DNA of 64,000 nt from NCBI RefSeq assembly GCF_016919725.2, contig NZ_JAJERH010000010.1, forward strand, positions 1 to 64,000. The letters run 5' to 3'. The position numbers and the translations under genes were made by a program. Below are positions 19,635 through 29,777 of the stretch, one piece after another; position 1 is the stretch's first letter, and every line of letters begins with the position of its first letter. The notes under the pieces were generated by a model. That model saw only the letters and a program-made list of their open reading frames with translations, did no database searches and was not told the DNA's origin. The stretch comes from Virgibacillus sp. AGTR (GTDB taxonomy: Bacteria > Bacillota > Bacilli > Bacillales > Amphibacillaceae).

Positions 19635-21101
19635 CTACTCCTTAGCTAAAATAGCTTGGCGAGCTATTTCTCGATCATCAAAATCATATTTAACATTGCC
19701 GATTTGTTGATATGTTTCATGCCCTTTACCTGCTATTAGAATAACATCACCAGCTTTAGCATGTTCTACAGCATACTGTATTGCCAATCTTCGATCTACG
19801 ATAACTTGATAATCTTCGTTAGCATGCAAACCATTTGTCATATCATCCAAAATTTCTTGGGGATCCTCCGTTCTCGGATTATCAGATGTGAAAATAGCAT
19901 GATCTGCATATTTTAATGCAATTTCCGCCATAAGTGGCCGCTTCGTACGATCACGATCACCACCACAGCCTACTACTACAAACACACGATTTTCTGCAAA
20001 TTCTTTCACCGTCTGTAAAACATTATATAATGAATCCGGTGTATGTGCATAGTCAACAATAACTGCAAAGGACTGCCCTTCATTCACAGGTTCAAATCGA
20101 CCATTTACACCCTCCATTTTTTCTAAAGCCGTTTTAATGTGGGCAATCGGAATATCACTCACAATTGCTACAGCACTGGCCGCCAACATATTATATACAT
20201 TAAACATACCAATAAGCTTGCTTTGGATTGTTAACTCTCCAACAGGTGTCGTTAATTGGAAAGTTGTACCTGCTGCACCAAGTATAATATTACTTGCCAT
20301 TACTTGAGCAGAATTTTCGATTCCGTACGTAATCACATGTTGAGCTGTACTTTCTTTTAATAGTGTACTTGACGCATCATCTTCATTAATTACGGCATAT
20401 TTATCTTCACCGCTATAACTATTGCCTAGCTGCGCAAACAAGAGGCTCTTGGCTCTTAGATAGTCATCAATATCTTTATGATAATCTAAGTGATCCTGAG
20501 ATAGATTTGTAAAAACCGCTATATCATAATCACAACCATAAACCCTTCCCTGCACAAGCGCATGCGAAGAAACTTCCATAATTGCTTGGTCTACATCTTG
20601 ATCTAGCATCTTTTTGAACGACTTCTGAAGTAGTAACGCATCTGGAGTCGTATTGGCAACCGGATATGTTTCATTTCCTATTTTCATATGAATCGTTCCA
20701 ATAACACCTGTCTTTTTCTTATATTCATTAAATATCGTTTCAAGCAGATACGTCACCGTAGTCTTACCATTTGTTCCAGTGATACCGATTAAAGGTAGCT
20801 TAACAGTAGGGTTATTATAATATTTCACACCAAGCATCGATAATGCTCTGCTTGTATTAGCGACTTTAATTATTGGTACGCTTGAATGTACTTCTTGATC
20901 GACAATAACGGCACTGGCTCCATTTTGAACCGCCTGCTCTACGTAGTCATGTCCATCAACTGTAAAGCCTTTGATGCAGACAAAAAGATTACCGGATTCT
21001 ACTTTTCGCGAATCCATTTCAATACCAGTTACCTCTATATGAGCTATATCATCATTTGTTTCATAAAAAGGTATACATCCTAACAAATCAATTAATTTCA
21101 T
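19635..21101 (-). CDS. murE: UDP-MurNAc-tripeptide synthetase (meso-DAP adding)
   Basis: Mur ligase adding the third stem-peptide residue. P-loop LIGITGTNGKTTVTYLLE; the specificity motif in SDNPRTEDPQEIL contains DNPR, which in this family indicates meso-diaminopimelate rather than lysine. ATG at 21101 (MKLIDLLGC) fits family N-termini; an ATG three codons earlier is also possible. Length about 488. It has 5-bp spacing to murF. Confidence 0.96.
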   Translation of the reverse strand: MKLIDLLGCIPFYETNDDIAHIEVTGIEMDSRKVESGNLFVCIKGFTVDGHDYVEQAVQNGASAVIVDQEVHSSVPIIKVANTSRALSMLGVKYYNNPTVKLPLIGITGTNGKTTVTYLLETIFNEYKKKTGVIGTIHMKIGNETYPVANTTPDALLLQKSFKKMLDQDVDQAIMEVSSHALVQGRVYGCDYDIAVFTNLSQDHLDYHKDIDDYLRAKSLLFAQLGNSYSGEDKYAVINEDDASSTLLKESTAQHVITYGIENSAQVMASNIILGAAGTTFQLTTPVGELTIQSKLIGMFNVYNMLAASAVAIVSDIPIAHIKTALEKMEGVNGRFEPVNEGQSFAVIVDYAHTPDSLYNVLQTVKEFAENRVFVVVGCGGDRDRTKRPLMAEIALKYADHAIFTSDNPRTEDPQEILDDMTNGLHANEDYQVIVDRRLAIQYAVEHAKAGDVILIAGKGHETYQQIGNVKYDFDDREIARQAILAKE

Positions 21102-21159
21102 GTTTAACATCCCAATCTAAAATAATGTCCCACATATGTATTCTCGTAGATTACAATTT

Positions 21160-21190
21160 TTAAGAGGGTGACAGCACCCTCTTTTATTCT
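21160..21190 (+). terminator. Stem-loop between spoVD and murE
   Basis: Arms AAGAGGGTG and CACCCTCTT with a 4-nt loop. The T-rich run (TTTTATTCTTTTT) follows on the plus strand only. For the minus-strand transcript it is a stable hairpin without a U tract, so it may be a processing or partial attenuation site rather than a full terminator. No plus-strand gene precedes it. Confidence 0.5.
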
Positions 21191-21227
21191 TTTTCCACCT
21201 AAATCATTATAGCAAATTTATCCCTGT

Positions 21228-23159
21228 TTAACGATTATTTTCCGATAAATAAATGCGGATTTTTGATCCTTGCTCTACTTTTGTTCCAGGACTAGGTGCT
21301 TGATCAATAATATAATCACCCTTTCCACTAGTTTCGATGGATAGGTTTGTCATGTATTCCGTTAATTCTTCTTTATCTAGTCCCACTAAGTCAGGAACTT
21401 CTACTTTCGGTTCTTCTGGCCACTGATATTCTTTGTCCAGTCCACCCTTACGAGGTTCGACTTCCATTGCCCTTAGGCTATCACCAATAATTGTACCAAC
21501 AATTGGTGCTGCTACCACACCACCAAACTGGACCGTATCTTTCGGATTATCAACAGCTACATACACAACGATTTCAGGATCATCTGCTGGAGCAAAACCA
21601 ATAAAGGATACCACATAGTTATTTTCCATATATCTACCATCTGGTCCAACTTTTTGTGCTGTACCTGTTTTCCCGCCAACTCGATAGCCATCAACATATG
21701 CAGGTCGTCCTGTTCCTTGTGCAACAACACTTTCTAAAGCATGACGTATCTCCTTGGAAGTCGATTCGGAAATAACTTTCTTTTTCATGGTAGGTTCCAC
21801 TTTTTCGGTTGTCTTTTTTGTTTTAGGATCAATCCACTCTTCTGCAATATATGGTTCGTATAAATAGCCACCATTAACTGCAGCTGCTACCGCCATTACT
21901 TGCTGAATTGGAGTAACAGATACACCTTGTCCAAAAGCTGTAGTAGCCAATTCAACTGGTCCTACATTTTCTGGTTTAAACAGAATTCCATTCCCTTCTC
22001 CCTGCAAGTCAATTCCTGTCTTTTTACCGAATCCAAAACTATTGATATATGAAAATAGCTTCTCCTTTCCTAACATTTGACCAAGGCTTACAAAGCCAGG
22101 GTTACAAGAATTCTGGACAACTTCCAAATAACTTTGATGCCCATGACCACCGCTCTTCCAACAATGTAATTCGGTTCCTCCAACAGAGATGTCACCATCA
22201 TCGTGAAAGTGATCATTTTCTAAATCTACGACTTTTTCCTCAAGAGCAGCAGCTAATGTAATAATTTTGAATGTGGAACCTGGTTCATACGTACTCCAGA
22301 TCGGCAGGTTTCGATCAAACACATCGGAGTCTACTTCTTGATAATTCTCGGGATGAAAGTTTGGACGTGACGTCATACCAAGAATTCCCCCAGTTTTAGG
22401 ATTTACGGCAATCGCAACTGCACCATCTGGATGATATTTGGACTCAGCTAGATCAAGTTCACGCTCCATAATAGTTTGTACTTTTGTGTTAATAGTTGTT
22501 TTGAGGTCTAGTCCATCCTTGGGAGGGCTGTATTCATCTGCTAATCTATCTAGACGTCTACCTTTCGCATCTGAGTAAAAGGAGAGACTGCCTTTATCTC
22601 CACTTAATTTATCATCATAAAATAACTCAAGACCCATTAATCCTTGATTATCAATGCCTGCAAATCCGATCACGTGGGAAAGGTCATCTCCGTATGGATA
22701 ATGTCGCTTAGAATCTTTAGATAAATAGACACCATCCATATTCAATGTTCGAATAGCGGTTTCTTGTTTTTCATCTATTTTCCTGCCATCTGGATGTATG
22801 TTCACACTCGATGCATTTCGTGTAACATATTCATAAGCCTTATCATATGAAATGTCTAGAATATTGGACAAATTCTTTGCCGTTTCCTCAGGCTTATCAA
22901 CTTGCCTCGGTACAACTACAACGGATGGAGCTGTTACATTTTCAGCAAGTACTTCACCATTACTGTCCAATATATTTCCTCTTTCAGGTTCAAATTCAAT
23001 ATCCCTTGTCCATAATTCATTGGCTTGTCCCATTAATTTATCGCCTATTACAAATTGCACATACCCTAAACGAATATCAATAACTGTAAATATTAATAAA
23101 CCAATAAGAAAAACAGCGACTATCCGTTTTTTTGTCGTCACAGCAGATACACGTTTCAT
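21228..23159 (-). CDS. spoVD: Sporulation-specific penicillin-binding protein SpoVD
   Basis: Class B PBP needed for spore cortex synthesis. N-terminal membrane anchor (about residues 12-34), PBP dimerisation domain, then transpeptidase motifs SxxK in YEPGSTFKIITLA, SxN in VQNSCNPGF and KTG in VGGKTGTAQK. One PASTA domain ends the protein (VPDLVGLDKEELTEYM). ATG at 23159 has AAAGGAGA at ideal spacing; an earlier in-frame start adds 12 residues without support. It follows pbpB and works with SpoVE. Confidence 0.95.
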   Translation of the reverse strand: MKRVSAVTTKKRIVAVFLIGLLIFTVIDIRLGYVQFVIGDKLMGQANELWTRDIEFEPERGNILDSNGEVLAENVTAPSVVVVPRQVDKPEETAKNLSNILDISYDKAYEYVTRNASSVNIHPDGRKIDEKQETAIRTLNMDGVYLSKDSKRHYPYGDDLSHVIGFAGIDNQGLMGLELFYDDKLSGDKGSLSFYSDAKGRRLDRLADEYSPPKDGLDLKTTINTKVQTIMERELDLAESKYHPDGAVAIAVNPKTGGILGMTSRPNFHPENYQEVDSDVFDRNLPIWSTYEPGSTFKIITLAAALEEKVVDLENDHFHDDGDISVGGTELHCWKSGGHGHQSYLEVVQNSCNPGFVSLGQMLGKEKLFSYINSFGFGKKTGIDLQGEGNGILFKPENVGPVELATTAFGQGVSVTPIQQVMAVAAAVNGGYLYEPYIAEEWIDPKTKKTTEKVEPTMKKKVISESTSKEIRHALESVVAQGTGRPAYVDGYRVGGKTGTAQKVGPDGRYMENNYVVSFIGFAPADDPEIVVYVAVDNPKDTVQFGGVVAAPIVGTIIGDSLRAMEVEPRKGGLDKEYQWPEEPKVEVPDLVGLDKEELTEYMTNLSIETSGKGDYIIDQAPSPGTKVEQGSKIRIYLSENNR

Positions 23160-23259
23160 ACTACATCTCCTTTTTATAGACATGCTTGTATCCACTATAT
23201 GAACAATAAAATTGGATTAGAACACTGTTTCTCATCGCCACAAAATTATATTACTTGTG

Positions 23260-25476
23260 TTATTCCCCTGTATCTTCTTGATCTGATGAAGTGTTTTCCT
23301 GCTTTTCTTGATTCGGAGGTACTAATTCAATACCTAAATAGTCTTTAGGCTTTACAGGTGTACCTTCCTTTATATTCTGAGTAACAACATAGCCATTACC
23401 AAAGGTCTCTGTTTTCAATTCCAATAGATTTGCTAACTGTAATGCATCACGTAGCGACCAGCCCACGATGTTAGGCATCTTTGGTTTTTCAGTTATTAAT
23501 AAAACATGATCATTTGGTAACACTTTTTCACCTTCTCTGACATTACTAGCTACAATTTCCCCTTGACCAGCTACCGTAACTTTCAACCCATGCTTTTTAA
23601 GCTCTTTCTCCATTTTACTAGCATCTTTTCCTACTAAGGTAGGGATGCTTACTTGTTTAACCTTGTTGGTCTTCTCTTTATCAGGATTAATATTCAAATA
23701 GTGAAGCCCATTCTCCATTACATTTTTAAAAATAAAAGATACTGGTGTCGAACCTGATTCCGTTGGCTCTAACTTGGGCTGCTTAACAGATACATACATC
23801 ATTAACTCCGGATCATCGATGGGTGCCATGCCTAAGAAGGAAAAAACATGATTTTCTTTACCAGATAAATATCCTCCTTCAGGATTAGGAATCTGCGCTG
23901 TCCCTGTTTTACCTCCAACTGTATAATCATCCAGTTTATACTTTTTACCCGTCCCATCTTCTCCATTTACAACAGATTTCAAAAGCTCTAAAACTTGTTC
24001 AGCTGTCGCTTTAGAAATTGGTTTGCCAACTACATTTGGTGACTTCTCTTCGATTATTTCTCCAGAATTAGCGTCAACAATTTTTTTGATCACATAAGGC
24101 TGTAGCATTTTTCCATCATTTGCAATAGCTGTTGCAGCTTTCATTTGTTGAATTGGTGTTAGCGTACTACCTTGACCGAAAGAAGTACTTAACTTCTCAC
24201 GCGGCCAATTATATAAAATTTCACCAGCTACCTCATTGGGTAAATCAATTTCCGTTTTTTTATCAAATTGAAAGGCCTTTAAGTATTCTAGATATTTGTC
24301 GGTACCAATTTTTTCCCATACAAGCTTAGAAGCTGCTACATTGGATGATCGTTGGAATCCCTTATCAAATGAGATTTTCCCCCAACCGTTACCTCCATTA
24401 TGGTCACGCACAGGCTTTATTTGCTCATTGGGTTGGTAGCTACCTGACATATAAGGTTCACTACCATTATATACATTCTCTTCTATCGCTGCTGCCCAAG
24501 TAAACATTTTAACCGTTGAACCCGGTTCAAACGGTGTAGAAACAACGTCATTAAACCAATTTTCTACTTTTGGATCATTCGGATTATAGCTTGGTCGATT
24601 ACTCATCGCCACAATTTCACCCGTTTTAGGATTCATTACAACAGCAGAAATGCGCTCAGGCTCATACTTTTCATCTGCCTGTGTAAGTGTATCCTCCAGT
24701 AAGGTTTGAATTTTCTGTTCGATCGTTAAATAAACATCATCTCCATCCTCAGGTTCAGTAACAACTTCTTCTGGATGCAAGAGCTTTTTATTATATTGAT
24801 CACGCTGATAAGATATGCGCCCATCTTTACCGCTTAATAAATCATTCATTTCATGTTCAATGCCAGCTACACCTTTGATTTCTTGTTTCGTACCAGTTTT
24901 GTCTTTCTTATCAACTTCTGTTTCTCTTGCAAACCCAATAATTTGTGAAGCAAACATTCCATTTGGATAATAGCGAATTGCTTCTTCCTTGAAATTAATT
25001 CCAGGCAAATCTAAAGCTGCAATTTCATCTTTTTTCTGCTGAGATAATTCTTTACCGTTATTTCCAAACTCAACCTGAAATTTATTTTTTTCGATGCCAG
25101 CATTTAACTGTTCAAGCACTTCACTTTCTTTCATATCTAATAAAGGAGCCAGCAATTCCGCAGTTTTCTCCGGATCTTTTACATGCTTTGGCTCCTCTAA
25201 ATCTTCGGAATAGGATTCATCTACAATGGCGTATAATCTATATGTAGGTCGATCATAAGCCAGCGTCATTCCATTACTATCGTATATTTTTCCTCTTTCT
25301 GCGGGTAATGTATAAGATGATGTTCGTTGTTTATCTGCCCATTCCTCCAATGATACTCCGTTTATTTCCTTTGTGGCTTGAATGTAGAGAAACCGTCCTG
25401 ACAATGTAAGAAATGCACCTACGAAAAGGATTATAAAAATGCCTGCCATGAAGTGAGTCGCTTTATTTTTCCTCAT
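23260..25476 (-). CDS. pbpB: Septal penicillin-binding protein 2B
   Basis: Class B PBP (transpeptidase) of the divisome. Membrane anchor at about residues 10-28, dimerisation domain with LPAERGKIYDSNG, transpeptidase motifs FEPGSTVKMFTWA, QRSSNVAASKLV and VGGKTGTAQI, then two C-terminal PASTA domains (IPTLVGKDASKMEKELK and MPNIVGWSLRDALQLA). ATG at 25476 fits the AAGGGG ribosome site best. A stop 19 bp from ftsL indicates operon membership. Confidence 0.96.
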   Translation of the reverse strand: MRKNKATHFMAGIFIILFVGAFLTLSGRFLYIQATKEINGVSLEEWADKQRTSSYTLPAERGKIYDSNGMTLAYDRPTYRLYAIVDESYSEDLEEPKHVKDPEKTAELLAPLLDMKESEVLEQLNAGIEKNKFQVEFGNNGKELSQQKKDEIAALDLPGINFKEEAIRYYPNGMFASQIIGFARETEVDKKDKTGTKQEIKGVAGIEHEMNDLLSGKDGRISYQRDQYNKKLLHPEEVVTEPEDGDDVYLTIEQKIQTLLEDTLTQADEKYEPERISAVVMNPKTGEIVAMSNRPSYNPNDPKVENWFNDVVSTPFEPGSTVKMFTWAAAIEENVYNGSEPYMSGSYQPNEQIKPVRDHNGGNGWGKISFDKGFQRSSNVAASKLVWEKIGTDKYLEYLKAFQFDKKTEIDLPNEVAGEILYNWPREKLSTSFGQGSTLTPIQQMKAATAIANDGKMLQPYVIKKIVDANSGEIIEEKSPNVVGKPISKATAEQVLELLKSVVNGEDGTGKKYKLDDYTVGGKTGTAQIPNPEGGYLSGKENHVFSFLGMAPIDDPELMMYVSVKQPKLEPTESGSTPVSFIFKNVMENGLHYLNINPDKEKTNKVKQVSIPTLVGKDASKMEKELKKHGLKVTVAGQGEIVASNVREGEKVLPNDHVLLITEKPKMPNIVGWSLRDALQLANLLELKTETFGNGYVVTQNIKEGTPVKPKDYLGIELVPPNQEKQENTSSDQEDTGE

Positions 25477-25495
25477 AACCATGTTCCCCTTGATT

Positions 25496-25870
25496 CTAAT
25501 TATTCATTTTCTGAGCTTGTTTCACTTTGGTATCTTGAATTTTTAGACCATTCTTTTCAGCTATATTTATAATTCTTTCCGGCCTACTCAACTCTTTCAA
25601 CTCATAGCTAAGTTGATCATTAACAGCTTGTTGTAACTTGACTTTGCTTTCTAATTGTTGTAATTCTCGATTAACCGTATCCGTTGATGAAGAAAAAGAA
25701 ACCATATACAATCCTGCTACAATTATACATACCCCAATTATGGAATAAATTAATTTTTCTCCTTTTGTAATCCAACCCTGCTTCTGCACTTTAACAGGTA
25801 TGGATTGCTCCTTCTTCGGTGTCTGCTGCGGTCTAATTTGTTCCCATGATCTAGCATGATTTACACTCAT
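25496..25870 (-). CDS. ftsL: Cell-division protein FtsL
   Basis: Small bitopic divisome protein. A basic Gln-rich cytoplasmic part is followed by one membrane helix (LIYSIIGVCIIVAGLYMV) and a leucine-zipper-like coiled coil (LQQLESKVKLQQAVNDQL). The ATG at 25870 overlaps the rsmH stop as TAATG, and GGTGGAG sits at correct spacing, so this start is preferred over one 4 codons upstream. About 124 residues. Confidence 0.93.
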   Translation of the reverse strand: MSVNHARSWEQIRPQQTPKKEQSIPVKVQKQGWITKGEKLIYSIIGVCIIVAGLYMVSFSSSTDTVNRELQQLESKVKLQQAVNDQLSYELKELSRPERIINIAEKNGLKIQDTKVKQAQKMNN

Positions 25871-26847
25871 TATTTTCTCCACCCTTCTTCATACCTAAAA
25901 TGTGGTTTCCAATCAGATATTTTTTCAATAATACGCAGCTTAGCAGATCGTGATCTTCGGTTAACCTCCAACTCATGCTCATTAGCAATAATCGGTTTTC
26001 GGTTAACTAGCCGAAAAGGTGCTTCATTAGCTTCCGGTAAAATAGGCAAGTTTCTTGGTGTAGCCTTTGGTGTACTCCATTTTTTAAAAGCTTGTTTACA
26101 AAGTCTATCCTCTAATGAATGGAAGGTAATTACTGCAATTCTTCCACTAATGCCTACAACTCTTGCAGCTTGATGTAAGGCATCGTTAAACACACCTAAC
26201 TCATCATTTACCGCAATTCGTAAGGCTTGAAATATCCTTTTAGCAGGATGTCCCCCTTTACGTCTAGCGGGTGCAGGAATACCTTCTTTAATAATTCCCA
26301 CTAATTCATGTGTCGTGTCTATCGTTTTAGTTTTCCGATAGGCTTCTATTTTTCTGGCAATTTGTTTGGCGAATTTTTCTTCACCATATTTAAAGAAAAT
26401 TTTCACCAAATCATTATACGACCAGTTATTTACGATCTCATAAGCGTTCAGATCTTTTGTTTGATCCATTCTCATATCAAGTATTGCATCATGCTGATAG
26501 CTAAAGCCTCTTTCTCCCCTGTCCAATTGAGGAGAAGATACACCTAAATCGAATAAAATCCCATCTACTTGGTCAATTTGATGCTCTTCTAGAGCTTCTT
26601 CTAGCCTGCTAAAATTAGAATGAACAAATAATATTCGATCTTTATATTCCGCTAATCGTTCTTTTGCAGCCTGTAATGCATCTAAATCTTGATCAAAAGC
26701 TATTAGTAATCCGTTTTCGCTTAATCTTGAGGCAATTTGCTCAGAATGCCCTCCACCCCCTACTGTACAATCAACATACGTACCAGTTGGCTTGATCTCC
26801 ATTCCTTCAATTGTCTCTGTTCTTAAAACACTATAATGTTCAAACAT
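25870..26847 (-). CDS. rsmH: 16S rRNA m4C1402 methyltransferase RsmH (MraW)
   Basis: S-adenosylmethionine-dependent methyltransferase for C1402 of 16S rRNA. SAM motif [17 protein letters not shown], then [22 protein letters not shown] and [14 protein letters not shown], all characteristic. ATG at 26847 (MFEHYSVL) matches the family start; a start 4 codons earlier is possible. It lies between mraZ and ftsL, as in nearly all bacteria. Confidence 0.96.
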   Translation of the reverse strand: MFEHYSVLRTETIEGMEIKPTGTYVDCTVGGGGHSEQIASRLSENGLLIAFDQDLDALQAAKERLAEYKDRILFVHSNFSRLEEALEEHQIDQVDGILFDLGVSSPQLDRGERGFSYQHDAILDMRMDQTKDLNAYEIVNNWSYNDLVKIFFKYGEEKFAKQIARKIEAYRKTKTIDTTHELVGIIKEGIPAPARRKGGHPAKRIFQALRIAVNDELGVFNDALHQAARVVGISGRIAVITFHSLEDRLCKQAFKKWSTPKATPRNLPILPEANEAPFRLVNRKPIIANEHELEVNRRSRSAKLRIIEKISDWKPHFRYEEGWRK

Positions 26848-26906
26848 TGAAACACCCATTTCTATCGTTTGCCGCCTTCATGATGTCAAATGTCCTCTCT
26901 AGTTGA

Positions 26907-27338
26907 TTAGATATCGAAGTCCATTAGGTTCTCTGCAATTTCTGCAAAGGATTCTTCTGAGTCTGTCACGTACTCTTCCCAATTCTCATTCGCCCAGATT
27001 TCAATGCGATTTGAAACACCAATCACGACACATTCCTTTTCCAATGCAGCGTAACTGCGTAAATTCTGCGGAATATTTATTCTTCCCTGTTTATCAACTT
27101 CGCATTCAATTGCACCAGAAAAGAAAAATCGCGTGAATGCTCTGGCGTCCTTCTTAGTAAGTGGGAGTTTTTTTAACTTTTCCTCCAATAGTTTCCATTC
27201 GTCCATTGGATAAGCAAATAAACATTTATCTAGTCCACGGGTCACAACAAAGCTTTCCCCAAGCCCCTCACGAAACTTAGATGGAACAATCATTCTTCCT
27301 TTAGTATCAATGTTATGTTGGAATTCACCCATGAACAT
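26907..27338 (-). CDS. mraZ: Transcriptional regulator MraZ
   Basis: First gene of the dcw cluster; a double AbrB-like DNA-binding protein that in E. coli and other bacteria represses this cluster. The two halves are visible as [20 protein letters not shown] and [23 protein letters not shown] at 27338 with upstream GGGGTGG gives 143 residues, the usual length. A periodic TGG array immediately upstream is a candidate autoregulatory operator. Confidence 0.95.
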   Translation of the reverse strand: MFMGEFQHNIDTKGRMIVPSKFREGLGESFVVTRGLDKCLFAYPMDEWKLLEEKLKKLPLTKKDARAFTRFFFSGAIECEVDKQGRINIPQNLRSYAALEKECVVIGVSNRIEIWANENWEEYVTDSEESFAEIAENLMDFDI

Positions 27339-27360
27339 ATAGTCCACCCCACCTTTGTAT

Positions 27361-27396
27361 ATCCAATATTACCACATTCCCCCACTATTCACCACT
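27361..27396 (-). promoter_or_regulatory. Candidate MraZ operator (10-bp-spaced TGG repeats)
   Basis: The minus strand reads TGGTG, N5, TGGGG, N5, TGGTA, with CCA (top strand) at 27392, 27382 and 27372 and a further one at 27363. E. coli MraZ binds TGGGN direct repeats separated by 5 nt, the same 10-bp period. It lies 25-60 bp upstream of the mraZ start. The match in spacing is exact; the base match is partial. Confidence 0.5.
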
Positions 27397-27409
27397 CATA
27401 TTTAAAAAA

Positions 27410-27437
27410 ACATAAAAAAAAAGCTGTTTATACAGCT
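27410..27437 (-). terminator. Second terminator hairpin between bshC and mraZ
   Basis: Minus-strand hairpin AGCTGT ATAA ACAGCT followed by a T9 run. It lies downstream of the larger hairpin at 27462-27496 and should insulate mraZ from upstream transcription. Confidence 0.75.
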
Positions 27438-27461
27438 AAAAGCTAACGGTAATAACAACGG

Positions 27462-27496
27462 AAAAAGCTGTCATATCAATATATGACAGCTTTTTT
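27462..27496 (-). terminator. Terminator after bshC
   Basis: Long symmetric hairpin with arms AAAAGCTGTCATAT and ATATGACAGCTTTT around a 4-nt loop; A and T runs on both sides would allow termination in either direction. It lies 39 bp after the bshC stop. Confidence 0.85.
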
Positions 27497-27534
27497 ATAC
27501 GATGGTGGTAATTAGTGGGAGAATAATTGCCTTT

Positions 27535-29154
27535 TTATACATAAATAATATAATGATCAGTTGTAAATTGATAGGAATGATTCATTAATTCACTTATAAA
27601 GCCTAAACCATACTTATTAATCCAAGGTAATACATTCCAAACACGCTCTTGTAAACCATTTTCTGGATGTAATACTATATTCATCAAATCAAATGCTTTT
27701 AATTCTTCCTCATGTTTTGATCGTAGTGCATTTATTAACTTACTCTCCAAAAAGGATACATCTGCTTTTAAAAATTGCAGATTCTTATTAGCTAAATCAC
27801 CTAAATCGCTTCGCATATCAATCGCAACTTCCCTCAAAGGCAAATGCGCCCTTTCAACATCTTTTTTTACTTGTTCAGCAATTTCTTCAATAGCTGGCTG
27901 ATTCTTCTGAGCGAACCAATGTTCTTTAAGGTGAACAGTGCCATGATTTATTGCGTCTTCAGCTGAAATTTGAAACTTGTGCATTGTTTTCTCTATATGA
28001 CGTTCTACAATCGTTAAAGATAGCCTTGGTAAGACAGGTGGCATCTTTAACTGAACCGAATGAAAGGCAGATTTTAAAGAAGCCCAATAACCTATTTCTC
28101 CTGGTCCTCCGATAAATGCCAAGCTAGGAAATAAAAACTCTTGCATTAATGGACGAGTAACTACGTTGTTACTTAATAGATTTGGATTTTGATTAGCAAT
28201 GTATACTAGCTCGTCAGTAGTAAGCACTACCTCATTTTGTTTCCCTTGCCAGTCACCATTTTCCATACGGCGTAATAAAATTCGCTCTCCATTTCTGTGA
28301 AAAAACAAGTGACCATCCGATTCTTCCACATCAAGAGATAGAGAATAATTTAATTCATTCAATTCCTTAATCGTTGCATGTACACCCTTACTGATCTCGG
28401 GCTGTTGTTTAATCATTTGCACAAAGTACTCTTTTTCCAGTTCACGTACGCGATCATCACCCGAGTCAATGAGTACGACACCTTCATTTGGAAAAAGGGC
28501 AAAAATTATTTGTGCAAAAAAATCAACATAGCTAGCAGAATCATTCAAGCAATGCTTCATTTGCTCATATAATTCTTTTGTATAGTTTGTTTCTTTTAGA
28601 TCTTTAAATAACTGCTGTAACCAAATTGCACTTTGCTCTTTATTAATCTGCAAATCAGATAATGAAATTTTGTCCCAAACCTTATGTTGCACCTTATATT
28701 TTTGTAAATGCTGTTGTTGAGGAAGGTAAATATGATTTACTTCATCAAAATCATGGTCTTCTCCGGCGATCCAAAAAATAGGAATAACTGGAACACCGAG
28801 AATTTTTTCTTGTTCCCTAGCAAACTGTATAATTGAAATAATCTTATTTATCGTATACATTGGACCCGTCATTAATCCTGCTTGTTGTCCCCCAATTACA
28901 ACCACACTGTCATCCGCTACTAACCGTTCTATATTTTCCAATGTAGATGGAGGAGCGTTCCAGCCTTGGTTCAATTCATGCAATACCTCACATAAACTTT
29001 CTCGTTGAAAAGAACGTTCCATTAGTTCATCATATCTTTTATCAAAACTGCCAAATGGAGCATAATCAAAAAAAGATTGAATTTGCTCGTCGTTATTTCT
29101 ATAATCCTGTATTAATTTATTCCGTTTCTTCAAAACGATCGGGTCAATCCGCAT
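27535..29154 (-). CDS. bshC: Bacillithiol biosynthesis cysteine-adding enzyme BshC
   Basis: Putative cysteine ligase for the last step of bacillithiol synthesis, the low-molecular-weight thiol of many Bacilli. Family signatures VVIGGQQAGLMTGPMYTINK and IPIFWIAGEDHDFDEVNHIY are clear, and a coiled-coil region lies near the C-terminus. ATG at 29154 after AAAGGAG gives 539 residues, the family length. The gene lies just upstream of mraZ, as yllA does in B. subtilis. Confidence 0.95.
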   Translation of the reverse strand: MRIDPIVLKKRNKLIQDYRNNDEQIQSFFDYAPFGSFDKRYDELMERSFQRESLCEVLHELNQGWNAPPSTLENIERLVADDSVVVIGGQQAGLMTGPMYTINKIISIIQFAREQEKILGVPVIPIFWIAGEDHDFDEVNHIYLPQQQHLQKYKVQHKVWDKISLSDLQINKEQSAIWLQQLFKDLKETNYTKELYEQMKHCLNDSASYVDFFAQIIFALFPNEGVVLIDSGDDRVRELEKEYFVQMIKQQPEISKGVHATIKELNELNYSLSLDVEESDGHLFFHRNGERILLRRMENGDWQGKQNEVVLTTDELVYIANQNPNLLSNNVVTRPLMQEFLFPSLAFIGGPGEIGYWASLKSAFHSVQLKMPPVLPRLSLTIVERHIEKTMHKFQISAEDAINHGTVHLKEHWFAQKNQPAIEEIAEQVKKDVERAHLPLREVAIDMRSDLGDLANKNLQFLKADVSFLESKLINALRSKHEEELKAFDLMNIVLHPENGLQERVWNVLPWINKYGLGFISELMNHSYQFTTDHYIIYV

Positions 29155-29243
29155 AGATCCCATGCTCCTTTATATGTAATGTCCTTTTTGTATTGTACAT
29201 AAAAAGAGCGTAAATTTCATGCGATCTGTTTTGCAAGGTACAG

Positions 29244-29624
29244 TTAGAAAAAAATTCGCTGAATAACTCCTAGTAAAACAAGTAAGGCATATAAAAAACC
29301 GAAAATCAAAAATGAAATCCGTAACATAATTTTAAAAGCCCTCGCAAAATTAACCTCCGTTTGCATACGCCACTGTAAAACAATAATGGTAGTGATGAGT
29401 ACAAGCAAAAATGTAATTATAATGCCAATAACATTGAAATTAAAAATAATTGACCCTATTACACATACAGATAGGATGTAAAATATTGTTGTCCAATGAA
29501 CTGCAACATGTAAAGCCTTTAAGGGGTGTATACCTGAAGAACGAGCAATGTAATACAATATCCCAGTAGCAAATAGTGGAACTGTTACTAACAATGCAAT
29601 GAAATAGCTAAGTACATTAATCAT
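29244..29624 (-). CDS. DUF3397 family membrane protein
   Basis: 126-residue protein with four predicted membrane helices (about residues 5-25, 42-62, 64-84, 99-121). It resembles the DUF3397 family often found upstream of bshC in Bacillaceae. There is no catalytic motif and the function is unknown. It reads toward bshC with an ~90-bp gap. Confidence 0.8.
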   Translation of the reverse strand: MINVLSYFIALLVTVPLFATGILYYIARSSGIHPLKALHVAVHWTTIFYILSVCVIGSIIFNFNVIGIIITFLLVLITTIIVLQWRMQTEVNFARAFKIMLRISFLIFGFLYALLVLLGVIQRIFF

Positions 29625-29777
29625 TTATTACCATTTCCCCCGAACTGTTCATCGTTAAAAACGCTAAATAATTCTTTTATTTTCATATTGTTCCTTTTAT
29701 ATTATAATAAATATATAGAAAATCCAAAATAATTGTAACAAAGTAAATGACAGCAACGATATAGAGGGGGAACTTTT

